Under the pieces are notes generated by a model. That model saw nothing but the letters and a program-made list of their open reading frames with translations, searched no databases and was not told the origin of the DNA. A DNA stretch of 64,000 nt, taken from NCBI GenBank assembly GCA_043228905.1, contig JBHGNT010000001.1:7192001-7256000 (forward strand), written 5' to 3'. This DNA is from Azolla caroliniana (taxonomy: Eukaryota > Polypodiophyta). Of the stretch, positions 27,201 through 36,360 are shown piece by piece; positions within the stretch are counted from its first letter, which is position 1, and the number at the start of each line of letters is the position of its first letter. Both the position numbers and the translations under genes were made by a program.

Positions 27201-27591
27201 TGGTGAAGGTGTGTCCTATGCAGGCCCGATCTCGTAAGCTGGGGTCCGATGCAACCCCTTTAATCCGGGATTCACTGCCCTCCGGTAAGGGCGCCGCAAC
27301 TGGCCTCACCTTCCGGTCCACCGTCTTGTACTTGGTGCTCACCCGGGCCGTCCGTTCCGACTCGAGCCCTCGACCGAAGTCCGCGATGACTTCGTACATT
27401 TCTTCGGAACATACCGGTATCGTCCGGTCTTCGTTAAGGTCTTCTTCGACTACCTTCCCCAGCATTCCCAAGGTGTCGTCGAAAGAGACTGCCTCCACGG
27501 CTCCGTTGATTCCTTCGTCAGAGCCGAGAACTCCGCACGCCCGAAGTCTCCCCTCCGTCTTTGTTTTCTCTCGGCCGGTGATGCCGACCAT
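24235..27591 (-). CDS. pol: gypsy Pol: reverse transcriptase, RNase H, integrase (1,118 residues)
   Basis: One uninterrupted frame. The RT spans about residues 200-420: YSNRWFTVPKKNGSLRFIQD, then DLYSGYDQFQL and the catalytic FLDDIPIKG (343-351), where plant gypsy elements usually have YVDD or YIDD. RNase H follows, with DTSPTGIGWV, RELWGI and DCMPILG. The integrase has an H-H-C-C finger (HRGTW...CESC) and a core with VDLVTMPM, VADRGELD and YNPEANGKVERGH. The C-terminal part has GDWVLVYDSS and RRWFGPYVV. I see no chromodomain. It copies the element RNA and inserts the DNA. The first ATG is at 27591, but the frame is open somewhat upstream; gag-protease ends at 27714 in another frame, so a frameshift or internal start may be used. 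Confidence 0.93.
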   Translation of the reverse strand: MVGITGREKTKTEGRLRACGVLGSDEGINGAVEAVSFDDTLGMLGKVVEEDLNEDRTIPVCSEEMYEVIADFGRGLESERTARVSTKYKTVDRKVRPVAAPLPEGSESRIKGVASDPSLRDRACIGHTFTNETLRELKIGGGGFLLPAEEDRFRRMLGRHGKAFAFSPEEIGCVDPTIVEPMVIFTVPHVPWNLKPISVPRAHIPKLMELLKQKVDMGILEPSSAPYSNRWFTVPKKNGSLRFIQDLQPVNRVTIRNAGIGPTIDEFAEAFAGRSIYSVGDLYSGYDQFQLAVESRDITTMRTPLGLVRMCTLPQGGTNSVAHMVNAMNKVLRDCIPNITMPFLDDIPIKGCPVEEKDETIGPDGCRRFVTAHIDDCEKVLQRLEEARLTFSGEKSAFGQSEIMVVGHLCGPYGRKPSPAKVEAISAMKPDCSSVTEVRRFLGACAFYHIWIPHYAHVAEPLYGLLRKGRRFEWLDKHTESVRKLKEALSAAPALRKAVYRKGTPVYITVDTSPTGIGWVVNQEDEDGNRFPIRFGAKVLSEQQRGYAQVKRELWGIVSAVKADKDYLIGTEVIIETDCMPILGMISGCATPDLAMLRWIAYIKSLDPVIRHISGKDNAMADMLSRARFDDEGGMVSEDEDVGVDFFETAYVTTDGTSTPALNDFDASKYDGEWLQIGGFLKTMTPDASWTKDEADRIRKKAYRFFLRDSCLWKHPKKKDGVSLRVVAMKEEQEELLTAYHDSPWAGHRGTWATFEKLKGKYWWPGQYQDVHRFVTTCESCQMHSTVRHRDELHPTYPPTIHFKWMVDLVTMPMGVGQMRYLVLAREDLTNQVEGRALPNKTTAAVCRFLVEDVICRYGCVGKIVADRGELDAEEAAELFDRLGVKLSLTTAYNPEANGKVERGHGPIVKALVRACRGRVGNWPRLLPYALWADRTTHNSVTGYMPTELMFGQKPIMPMERTISSWATVDWRDEMSREELLAARIRQLERRPEDVELAAEKLRVARRKNKARFDRTHRLRPKKIEEGDWVLVYDSSLDNQHRATRKFARRWFGPYVVRSANDNGTYHLAELDGTRMTIPVAGKRIKAFKKRHDDEPDPALLVGSDERSENEEKPTGEE

Positions 27592-27713
27592 CGTACATGC
27601 TCCGCTGTCGGAGAAGCAAAATTTCCTACCTATTGTACACGGTTTTATCGTACAGATGTGGGGTTTTCCCGGAGCATCCGGACTGTCGCGGCCCCACGCC
27701 TTGGCAGTCCTCT

Positions 27714-29840
27714 CTAAAAATCCTCTCGGGTTTCGGAACCGAGGGAATCGCGGTTACGTTCGTGGTTCGGCCTTACCGTCAGAAACTGGACCGAATGGCG
27801 CCCGTCTTGGCTTTTGACTCTCGCGTAGGCCGAACCATTGTCCAGCACTTTGGTCTCCATTCGCGCCGCCGTGATGTACGGCTCTCCCAGAATGACCGGA
27901 TGCGAAGACGTCTCCTGCACGAAGAAGTGCTGGTCAATCTCGACGTCGCCAATCTTGACTCGCACATTCGGACAGGCCCCGTGCAGTTCCTCGGTGGCGC
28001 GCGTTGCTGCCCTTATTTTCCACCCGTGCTTGGTGTTGATCGGCCATTTGCCCTTCTTATAGAAGTCCATGGACATCAAATTGATCTCTGATCCGTGGTC
28101 CACCAAAGCTGTCACCGGTTCCTGGACATCGCCGATCTTCACCGGGGTTTCCGTGGTCGCTCGGGCCCAGTGTGGCCTCGAATAGTGGCTTTCCGCCCAC
28201 TCGTCTCCCAGCGCCATGTCGTCTAGGTGCGTCGTCCGCACTTCCACCGGTCTTTCCGGTTCTGTCTCCGTCGACAGCCTCTTCCGTTTCACCAAGTCTA
28301 CGATGGAGTCGTGGAACTCCTTCTTGGCGATTCCCAGCACCTCTCGTAACGACAGCTCCACCTTGCTGTCGAGGATCCGTTCCTCCAGGACCTTCCGTAA
28401 GTCCGTGGTCCTTTCTATCTCCGTCCCCAGACGGTACCCGCCCTTCTGGGGTTTATCTTGCGTGCCGGCCCCGCCGGATTCGTCCCGTCGTGGCCCGGAC
28501 CGGGTCTCGTATCGTTGTGAGGGCCCGGTCGTCCCGGGTTTCCCCACCCGCTTCTCTTCTACCAGAGCCTCGTAGTTCTGGCAAGCGGCTTCCACGAAGC
28601 CCGTCCGTTCCTCGACCGGGTCGCTCCACCCGGTCATCTCCCGTACCCGTTTCTCCGCACGGTCCGATTCCTCCCCTTTAAGCCTTGCACCGGCAAGGCC
28701 TTCCAGCATCGTCGGCCAGAATCCGGCTTTGCTTTCCCTTCGGGCCTCGCCGCCCCCGACTCGAATGCCGGCCGACGCCGAGTAGTGGACGGTTTCCGCG
28801 TGTCGGGCCGCCGCCTCTTCCATCAACCTTTTCATACCACCTTTTCCGTCGTTTCGGCTCAGGGCCCTTCGGGTGTCGCTGGCATGCACCCGTCCTTCCC
28901 ACAGGTACACCACCCTGTCCCTCAGCGCCTCCGCGAAGTCGCCGCAGTCCTTCCGAATGTGGCCGACTTCATCGCACCACATGCACCTGTTTCCTGCCGC
29001 CGGCCGTCGGTCACGAGCCGGTTCGCCACCTTCCCTTCGGGCTTGCGCGATTTGGAGGTCCTTTACCGCCCTCGTCAATTCCTCCAGCGCCGCTCCTCCG
29101 GTTGAGCCTCTGACTACGCCGGTCGAAGCCGAACCGGTTTCCAACCACTCTCGGGTCTCTTCCTTTCGCACCTGTGGCGCTGGTTCGAACTTCCTTGCTG
29201 CGACCGAGCCCGACCCGGTTACCCCGTTATCCGCCCATTCTCGCCGTTTGTCGAAACGGCCACAGACCTTCTTGACAGCCGCCCAGTCGGTAGTGAGCCC
29301 GTCTTCGGTTTCCAGCAAGAGGCCCACTTGCTCCCGATCCCGCTCGTCGACCGACTTGACAAACAGCAAGACCCGGCTCGTGTCCAGGATGGTTCGGTCG
29401 AGCGCCGAAAGGCGCGCAAAGTTTTCCTCGAACTCCCGGAGGAGTGCCGACGCGTTTCTTCCCTTCCCCGGGGACTCCACCCATTCCATGAACCTTCGCT
29501 TCGAAAGCCGGAGCGCGTCGTCCAGCCCGTATTTCTCTAGGAGCCGACCTTCGAACTCCTCCCAGGTACGGCTCTCCGCCCGCACCTCGAGCACCTCCGC
29601 ATGGATGCTCGGCATCGCCACTCGGGGAAATCCGGCAAGACGCCTTCCTTCCGGAATGTCCCGCATCAGCATCTCTGCACCGTAGGACGCCAAATACTTC
29701 GTGGCATCCTTCCCATCGAACCGGCCGATCGTACCGACGACCGCCTCAATAGCTCTGTCGAGGGCACCGGTGCTCTCGCGCGCGTTTACAATCCGATCCA
29801 CGGCCGAAGCCATGGCCTCTGCGAGATCCGACCCCCTCAT
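27714..29840 (-). CDS. gag: gypsy Gag-protease (about 708 residues)
   Basis: The frame is open from inside the 5' LTR (30047), but I take the first ATG after the LTR (MRGSDLAEAM, 29840) as the start. The first half is a helical, charged capsid-like region. A CCHC zinc knuckle, CMWCDEVGHIRKDC, lies near 28946-28987. The aspartic protease site reads ALVDHGSEINLMS near 28081-28110, with Asp-His-Gly in place of the usual Asp-Ser/Thr-Gly. It ends SLGSETREDF. It would form the particle and cut the polyprotein. No stop or frameshift seen. Confidence 0.88.
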   Translation of the reverse strand: MRGSDLAEAMASAVDRIVNARESTGALDRAIEAVVGTIGRFDGKDATKYLASYGAEMLMRDIPEGRRLAGFPRVAMPSIHAEVLEVRAESRTWEEFEGRLLEKYGLDDALRLSKRRFMEWVESPGKGRNASALLREFEENFARLSALDRTILDTSRVLLFVKSVDERDREQVGLLLETEDGLTTDWAAVKKVCGRFDKRREWADNGVTGSGSVAARKFEPAPQVRKEETREWLETGSASTGVVRGSTGGAALEELTRAVKDLQIAQARREGGEPARDRRPAAGNRCMWCDEVGHIRKDCGDFAEALRDRVVYLWEGRVHASDTRRALSRNDGKGGMKRLMEEAAARHAETVHYSASAGIRVGGGEARRESKAGFWPTMLEGLAGARLKGEESDRAEKRVREMTGWSDPVEERTGFVEAACQNYEALVEEKRVGKPGTTGPSQRYETRSGPRRDESGGAGTQDKPQKGGYRLGTEIERTTDLRKVLEERILDSKVELSLREVLGIAKKEFHDSIVDLVKRKRLSTETEPERPVEVRTTHLDDMALGDEWAESHYSRPHWARATTETPVKIGDVQEPVTALVDHGSEINLMSMDFYKKGKWPINTKHGWKIRAATRATEELHGACPNVRVKIGDVEIDQHFFVQETSSHPVILGEPYITAARMETKVLDNGSAYARVKSQDGRHSVQFLTVRPNHERNRDSLGSETREDF

Positions 29841-29883
29841 CTTCTGCTCTTCTGCCGCCTCTTTCACGTCGGGTTCACCAAGA

Positions 29884-30673
29884 TGTCGGGATATTATGCA
29901 AGTGCGTGTGGAACCGAGGCGGGACCGCGGGGGTCTCGAACCAAAGAGCAAGCGAGGGAGGGGAAAGAGAGAGAACCGGCTACGCAGGACCGGGGGTACA
30001 CAGGGACACGGCCCTTCAGCACGGAGAACACGAACAGACACCGACACAGACAGATGCGAATGGCTAAATGTGTATATTAAGAAAAACGGCTAACACGACT
30101 ACAACCCTCGACGGGGCACAGGTTGGTTACGACCGAACAGGCCGGCGAACAGATGCCGATGCCTGTTCACTTCGACGCTCAAAGGGGCTGTAGCTGGTCG
30201 GAGGTGCTGCCGGAAGCACTCGGGCGTTCCTCGAAAACAGCGCGAGCCTCCTCGGAACCCTGCACGGAAAGCTATGGAGCTCAAGAAGGAAGGAAACAGA
30301 GAGCGAAGCGTCCAGAAACGGTCCGGCAGCCCTTCGTCCTCTCTGCGCGAGATATCCCTGCAACAGCTCTTTCCCGCTCCTTATATAGGCCGACGAGCAG
30401 GCCGTCCTGTCCGCTTTATTCCCTGTCCCTTTTGGACAGGGATCCGCTCCGTTTTTCACGCATCCGCGTAGTTACGCCGCCGACTCGTACAGTTCGCGCG
30501 CGCGACCGAAAAGACTGTTCGCGCGGTCTTTGTCTCCACTTGAGTTAGGGCCCGTTCCTGCCGATTATCCTCCTAATTCGCTTCTATGTACTACTTGGAG
30601 CGTGCGCGCGTGAAGAACCGGTTCCCACGCCTTGGTGCGCCGATTCCGCCTATGGACGGTTTTCTTCACGACA
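29884..30673 (-). repeat. 5' LTR of the gypsy element
   Basis: 790 bp, nearly identical to 23374-24163. TATATAAGG promoter box near 30381-30387 on the minus strand. The internal region starts TCTTGGTGAACCCGACGTG, with a likely primer site at TGGTGAACCCGACG; I do not assign the tRNA. Confidence 0.95.
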
Positions 30674-33600
30674 ACGTACTTCTCCTGTGACAGCCACAAC
30701 TGCTTCTGGCTCCGGTCCCGGATGATGTGCATCCCTAGTATTTGTCTCGCCGGACCCAGGTCCTTCATTGAGAAGGTTCGGTGAAGAGCCTTCTTCAGCA
30801 TCCGGATCTTGACCTGGTCCCGTCCGACGATCAACATGTCGTCCACGTACAGGAGGAGTATTAGAAAGTCTCCTCCTTCGAACTTCTTCACAAACACGCA
30901 GTGGTCGGACTGCGTTTTGAGGTACCCTTCGTCGGTCATGAAGGAGTCGAACTTCCGGTACCATTGCCGGGGAGCCTGCTTCAGTCCGTAAAGGCTCTTC
31001 TTCAACCGGCATACCAGGTGCTCCTTCCCTTTCTTCTCGAATCCTTCCGGTTGCTGCATGTAGATCTCTTCATCGAGGTCACCGTGAAGGAATGCCGTCT
31101 TCACGTCCATCTGTTCTACCTCGAGGTCCATGCTTGCCGCTATGCTCAGCACCGTCCGGATGGAGGTCATCTTCACTACCGGGGCAAATATCTCGTCGAA
31201 GTCGACGCCCTTCTTCTGCTGAAACCCCTTCACCACGATCCTGGCTTTGTATCTCGGGGGGTTTCCGGCATCTCCCGGTTTCAGCTTGAACACCCACTTG
31301 TTTCGAAGTGCCCGCTTTCCTTTCGGCAACTCCACAAGTTCATATGTGTGGTTCTCATGCAGGGAATCCATTTCGTCCTGCATGGCACTCAACCACCTGC
31401 GGCTCTGGGTGTCATGTTTTGCTTCTTCAAAGCTCTCCGGCTCCCCCTCGTCGGTTAGCAGCACGTGCTCTGGTTCCGGAAATCTCCGGGGGGCCCTTCT
31501 CTCTCTTAGAGGATATCTCCGTTCCGGAGCTTCGGTAACCGGTTCTTCCGATTCTTCTTCATCCGAATCCATTTCGGGATCGGGGCCGGTTCCGGTATCG
31601 TTTTCATCTTCTTCGGCCGGTTCTGTTTCTTCACCGTCTTCGGCCGGATCCTCGAGTGCTAACCGGTCCCTTGCCGGTCGGGACTGCTCCTTGTAGAGTT
31701 GATCCTCACCGGTCGACTTGGAGCTCTTCATCTTCGTCTCCGACTCCCAGTCGGCGAGTGTCTTGTCCTCCATGAAGATGATGTCTCGACTCCTGAATAT
31801 CTTCTTGTCGACAGGGTCCCATACTCGGTAGCCGAACTCGTCATCGCCGTAACCGAGGAATATGCATGGCCGGGTCTTCGGATCTAGCTTTCCTCTCCGG
31901 TCCTTTGCCACATGCACGTATGCGAGACACCCGAACACCTTCAGATGCCGGTAGGACACTTCCTTACCGGTCCACACTTTCTGCGGCGTGTCTCCATCCA
32001 AAGGCACTGAGGGTGATCTGTTTATCACGTATGTCGCCGTCGACATTGCCTCAGCCCAAAACCCCTTGGGTAATTTCGCATGCGCCAGCATACTCCGGAC
32101 CCGCTCCATTATGGTCCGGTTCATCCTCTCAGCCAGCCCGTTCAGTTCCGGCGTCTTCGGCACAGTAAACTCGAGTCGGATTCCCTTCGAGCGACAGTAC
32201 TCCTGGAACTGCCCCCGGTATTCCCCTCCGTTATCCGCTCGTATCGCTTTCAGCTTCTTGCCGGATTCCCTTTCCACTCTCGCGTGGAGTTCTTTGAAGA
32301 CGCACAACACTTGGTCCTTTGTCTTCATCGGTGCCGTCCACAGTTTTCGGCTATGATCATCGATGAATGTTACGAAGTACTGGGCTCCGCCATGTGACTT
32401 CGTTTCTACCTGACACACATCAGTGTGCACCAACTCCAATGGTGCGCTCCGTCTCGTCGGTGGCCTTGAGTGGAAGGAGGTTCGGTTCTGCTTACCGGCC
32501 AGGCAATCGGTGCACTTCTCCAGGTGCACATGCTTCACTGGGATAAGGTTGTCTTCTGCAAGCCTCTTCATCCCCTTCTCACTCATGTGGCACAGTCTCT
32601 TGTGCCACAGCTCACCGGCAGTGTCGGCTGCCACATTCAGTTCTTCCGGACATAACCGGGCATTCATCAGGTACAGTGTGTTGACTTTCCGGGCCCGAGC
32701 CACTATCAGGCTCCCCTTGCTGAACTTCATTACGCCGTTCCGGATGCTACCTGTGTAGCCTTCATCGTCTAGCCTCCCGGCCGAAATCAGGTTCAATCGA
32801 ACCTCCGGAACGTGTCGGATATCCTTCAGCAGCATTTTGCATCCGGTCGGGGTTGTCAACCACACGTCTCCTATGCCGGAAATCCGGCACGTACCTTCAT
32901 TTCCCATCCGAACACAGCCATGCTCACCGGCTGTGTAGGATGAGAAGTATCTTCTCTCCGGGGTCAGGTGGAACGATGCTCCGGAATCGACCACCCAGGT
33001 CGTCTCATCGCCGGCAACGTTTAGCTCACCTTCTTCGGTGATGAGCATGATTTCTTCCTCACTTGCCGCGAGTGCCGTTGTTCCTTTCCGGTCCTGTCCT
33101 CGCCGATCCGAACCATTCCGGTCCGTGGCTCCCCGGTATGCACCGTTTCTCTCCGGTGACTTCTTCGAATCGGTGTTGTCGGTTCCATTGTCTTTTCGGT
33201 AATGCCGACAATTCTTTCGGAAGTGCCCCGGCTTCCCACAGTGGAAGCATGTGGGCCTTCCTCTTGACTGCGACCGGGTCCCCGACTTCTCCCGTCTTTG
33301 CGGACTCCGGTTCCATTGTCTTCCCCGATCCGATTCGGTAAACAACATCTTCGGGTCGGAGGCCGGTTCCTTATCTCTCCGACGCGCTTCTTCATTCAAA
33401 ATACTTGTCTTTACCGTTTGTAAGGACAAGTTATCTTCGGTGCAGGAGGTGCTGAGAGTCACCACCAAGTTCTCCCAGCTTTCTGGCAATGTACACATCA
33501 GGATGATGGCTTGCATTGCATCCTCCAACGGGAACTTAATCGCCGCAAGCTGGTTCACGAATCCCATGAACGTGCTTACGTGTTCAACCATACTCTCGCC

Positions 33601-33945
33601 GTCCCGGTACTTGAGGTTCACTATCTTCCTCATCAGGGAGGTCCGGTTCAACGCATTCTTCCTCTCGTAGAGGCCCGACAGCTTCTTCCACATCTCATAT
33701 GCGTTGGTGTCGTTCGCCACATGTTGTAGGACGCTTACATCGACATATTGTCGGATCGTCGCTACGGCTTTCCGGTTCAGGAGCTTCCACTCCGACTCAA
33801 GTACCCCCTTCGGTATTTCCGACCTGTCAATCGGTTCGTACAGGTCCCGAACAATCAGAAGATCCTCCATCTTGATCTTCCAGTCGGCGTAATTCTGCGC
33901 ATTCAGCACCATCATCCCCGGCTGCCCGCTGCCGCCGCCTTCCAT
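30674..33945 (-). pseudogene. Copia-B gag-pol, cut in RT by the gypsy element
   Basis: One open frame from MEGGGSGQPGMMVLN at 33945 for about 1,090 residues. In order: gag with DWKIKMEDLL; zinc knuckle CFHCGKPGHFRKNC near 33200-33245; protease WVVDSGASFHL near 32985; ELWHKRLCHM and CTDCLAGKQ zinc region near 32500-32620; integrase with HTDVC, FIDDHSRKLW and NGLAERMNRT; RT with NKWVFKLK, MDVKTAFLHG, LKQAPRQW and the catalytic YVDDM near 30840. It is free of stops but ends in the gypsy LTR at 30674, just after LSQEKYV, so the RT end and RNase H core are lost. The frame runs on into the LTR to 30565 with unrelated residues. Confidence 0.93.
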
Positions 33946-33960
33946 TTTCTGCAGCAGTTC

Positions 33961-33972
33961 GCTCTGATACCA
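33961..33972 (-). other. primer binding site of Copia-B
   Basis: TGGTATCAGAGC on the minus strand, three bases after the LTR end, matching initiator-Met tRNA. Confidence 0.88.
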
Positions 33973-33975
33973 GTT

Positions 33976-34584
33976 TGTTGGGAATCGATGCTTCGATTCA
34001 CCTTCTTCCTTTCGGCCACAACCGAGTAATCGCGGATCAATGCAGCAGAAAATAGAAACCAAAAGAGAGAAACACACGAGTACACAGGGATTAACGTGGA
34101 AAACCCTAGATGGGAAAAACCACGGGAGTACAAGACTCCAAACAACACTATACAAGAGAAGTATACAATGACGAGCTCCAAGGCGACGACCTTGAGCTCG
34201 CTGTCCTCGCCACAGGCGGCGGAAATACACAGAGGCGTCGTCCTCTTCCTCTCTCGCGCTCTATCTCTCACTCTGTCTCACGGCTGCTCCCTCTTCACTC
34301 CTCTTGAGTGGAAAAACAGAAAAATGATAAGCAACAACAACACTGTTTGCCCTAAGTCATATTTATACTTATATGACTTTGGGCTATTTACAACTGTAGC
34401 CTCAGGGGCCCATAGCGAACATATTCACGGATATGTCCCTGCATCCGGATCGCTCTCCGGGTACATTCGTCATCCGGTACCGAAACCGGGGTCTTCGTCA
34501 TCCGGATCCGAAACCGAAACCGGGCTTGTCGGCATTCATCTCCGATATCCGACCATCCCATGAGAAGGGACCGTAATCCCAACA
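33976..34584 (-). repeat. 5' LTR of Copia-B
   Basis: 609 bp, minus strand TGTTGGGATTACGG to CCCAACA. It is like the Copia-A LTR at its ends, in the TATAAATA box (34360-34367) and in the CCGG-rich U3, but clearly diverged and shorter. It adjoins the Copia-A protease region at 34585. No matching 3' LTR exists in the window. Confidence 0.9.
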
Positions 34585-35632
34585 CATTTCCCATCCGGAC
34601 ACAGCCGTGCTCACCGGCTGTGTAGGATGAGAAGTATTTCTTCTCCGGGGTCAGGTGGAACGACGCACCGGAATCGACCACCCAGGTCATCTCTTCACCG
34701 GCAAGGTTCAGCTCCCTCTCTTCGGTAATGAGCATTATCTCTTCTTCACTTGCCGCGAGTGCCGTCGTTCCTTTCCGGTCCTGCCCTCGCCGATCCGGAC
34801 CTCTCCGGTCCGTGGCTCCCCGGTATGCACCGTTTCGCTCTGGTGACTTCTTCGAATCGGTACCATCGGTTCCGTTGTCTTTCCGGAAATGCCGACAGTT
34901 CTTCTGGAAGTGCCCCGGCTTCCCACAGTAGAAGCATGTAGGTCTTCCCCTCGACTGCGACTGTGTCCCCGACTTCTGCCGTCTTTGCGGACTCCGGTTC
35001 CGTTGTCTTCCCCGTTCCGATTCGGTAAGCAGCGCCTTCGAGTCGGAGGCCGGTTCTTTATCTCTCTGACGCGCTTCTTCATTTAGAATACTTGTCTTTA
35101 CCGTTAGTAAAGACAAGTTCTCTTCCTTACAGGAGGTGCTGAGAGTAACTACCAAGTTCTCCCAGCTCTCCGGAAGGGTACACATCAGCATGATGGCTTG
35201 CATTGCGTCATCCAACGGGAACTTGATCGCCGCAAGCTGGTTCACGAATCCCATGAACGTGCTGACGTGTTCGACCATGCTCTCGCCGTCCCGGTACTTA
35301 AGATTCACTATCTTCCTCATCAGGGAGGTCCGGGTCAGAGCATTCTTCCTCTCATACAGTCCGGACAGCTTCTGCCACATCTCATAGGCATTCGTATCGT
35401 TCGCCACATGTTGCAGAACACTTACATCGACATATTGCCGGATCGTCGCTACGGCTTTCCGGTTCAGGAGCTTCCACTCCGACTCTATTACCCCCTTGGG
35501 TATCTCGGCATTGTCGATCGGTTCGTACAGGTCTCGGACGATGAGAAGGTCTTCCATCTTTATCTTCCAGTCGGCGTAGTTCTGTGAGTTCAACACCATC
35601 ATGCCCGGAGGCCCACTACCGCCGCCTTCCAT
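34585..35632 (-). pseudogene. Copia-A gag and protease start, truncated by Copia-B
   Basis: Starts MEGGGSGPPGMMVLN at 35632 and is open for about 349 residues, very close to Copia-B in sequence. It includes the zinc knuckle CFYCGKPGHFQKNC and the protease motif WVVDSGASFHLTPEKKYF. It stops matching at 34584, where the Copia-B LTR begins. The CATTT next to the LTR (34585-34589) would be one copy of the target duplication of Copia-B. Confidence 0.92.
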
Positions 35633-35648
35633 TTTCTGTGTTACCGTC

Positions 35649-35660
35649 GCTCTGATACCA
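35649..35660 (-). other. primer binding site of Copia-A
   Basis: TGGTATCAGAGC on the minus strand, three bases inside the LTR end at 35664. Confidence 0.9.
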
Positions 35661-35663
35661 CTT

Positions 35664-36340
35664 TGTCAAACACGGTGCTCGGCCACAACCGAGGAATAGA
35701 ATCAACTCTCAGAAAACGGGAAATACCAATGCACGAAGACAATAGAGAGAAGAGTACACAGGATGTTTTACGTGAAAAAACCCTAAATGGGAAAAACCAC
35801 GGGAGTCCTCAGACTCCAACTATCACTACAAACAGAGATGTACAATGGTGAAGCAACAAGGCAACAACCTTGAGCTCACTGTCTTCGCCACAGGCGGCGG
35901 TAATACACAAAGGCAACGACCTCTTCGTCTCTCTCTCTCTCTTTCTCTCTCTCGGCTGCTCTCTTCACTCTTGCACACGCATGAGAGTGGCAATACACAC
36001 TAGGCAACAACATACAGCAACAACAACATAAAACAATTTGCCCTACGTCATATTTATACACATATGACTTTCGGGCTATTTACAAATATAGCCTCAAAGG
36101 GCACTTGAAAAACATATTCACAAATATGTCCCCGCATCCGGATCTCTCTCCGGGTACATTCGTCATCCGGCTCCGTAGCCGGGGTCTTCATCATCCGGAT
36201 CCGGAACCGGGTCCTCATCATCCGGCTCCTGAACCGGGTCTTCATCATCCGGCTCCGATACCGGGTACTCCTCATTCGGGTCTTCATTCCCGATTCCCGG
36301 ACATCCGACCATCCCATCCGGAGGGACCGTAATCCCAACA
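35664..36340 (-). repeat. 5' LTR of Copia-A
   Basis: 677 bp. It differs from the 3' LTR at four sites by eye (near 35674, 35909, 36034 and 36107). TATAAATA box near 36051-36058. The ACTTG duplication follows at 36341. Confidence 0.95.
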
Positions 36341-36360
36341 ACTTGAACTTGAGGGGGCGT
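36341..36360 (+). other. remnant of Copia-2 with its polypurine tract
   Basis: Only 20 bases of Copia-2 lie here, between Copia-A and the solo LTR. They contain ACTTGAGGGGGC, the same polypurine tract that precedes the Copia-1 3' LTR. Confidence 0.8.

Larger units (their letters stand above)
23374..30673 (-). mobile_element. complete Ty3/gypsy element with fungal-like RT/integrase motifs
   Basis: Two 790-bp LTRs (24163-23374 and 30673-29884, minus orientation) differ at two positions only, both C/T. Between them are gag-protease (29840-27714) and RT-RNase H-integrase (27591-24235), both open over their full length. Integrase after RNase H is the gypsy order. A purine-rich GGTGGGGGCGGA lies next to the 3' LTR. 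The outer flanks do not match (GCCGC on the left, ACGTA on the right), although both LTRs are complete. GC content is high and no decay stops are seen. Confidence 0.92.
22486..36340 (-). mobile_element. Copia-A: young, GC-rich Ty1/copia element nested in Copia-2 (minus strand)
   Basis: Two 677-bp LTRs (22486-23162 and 35664-36340) differ at only four positions by eye. The 5-bp duplication ACTTG is exact (22481-22485 and 36341-36345). On the minus strand the order is 5' LTR, primer site, gag and protease start, then an abrupt change to a sister element (Copia-B) at 34584, a gypsy insertion, and a short RNase H end before the 3' LTR. Most of its own pol is therefore missing. It contrasts sharply with the AT-rich surroundings. 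Confidence 0.92.

Noticed and set aside
23374-30673. An endogenous pararetrovirus or retrovirus instead of a retrotransposon
   Set aside because: There are two LTRs with TG...CA ends, a gag-protease-RT-RNaseH-integrase order, and no third frame for an envelope or movement protein.
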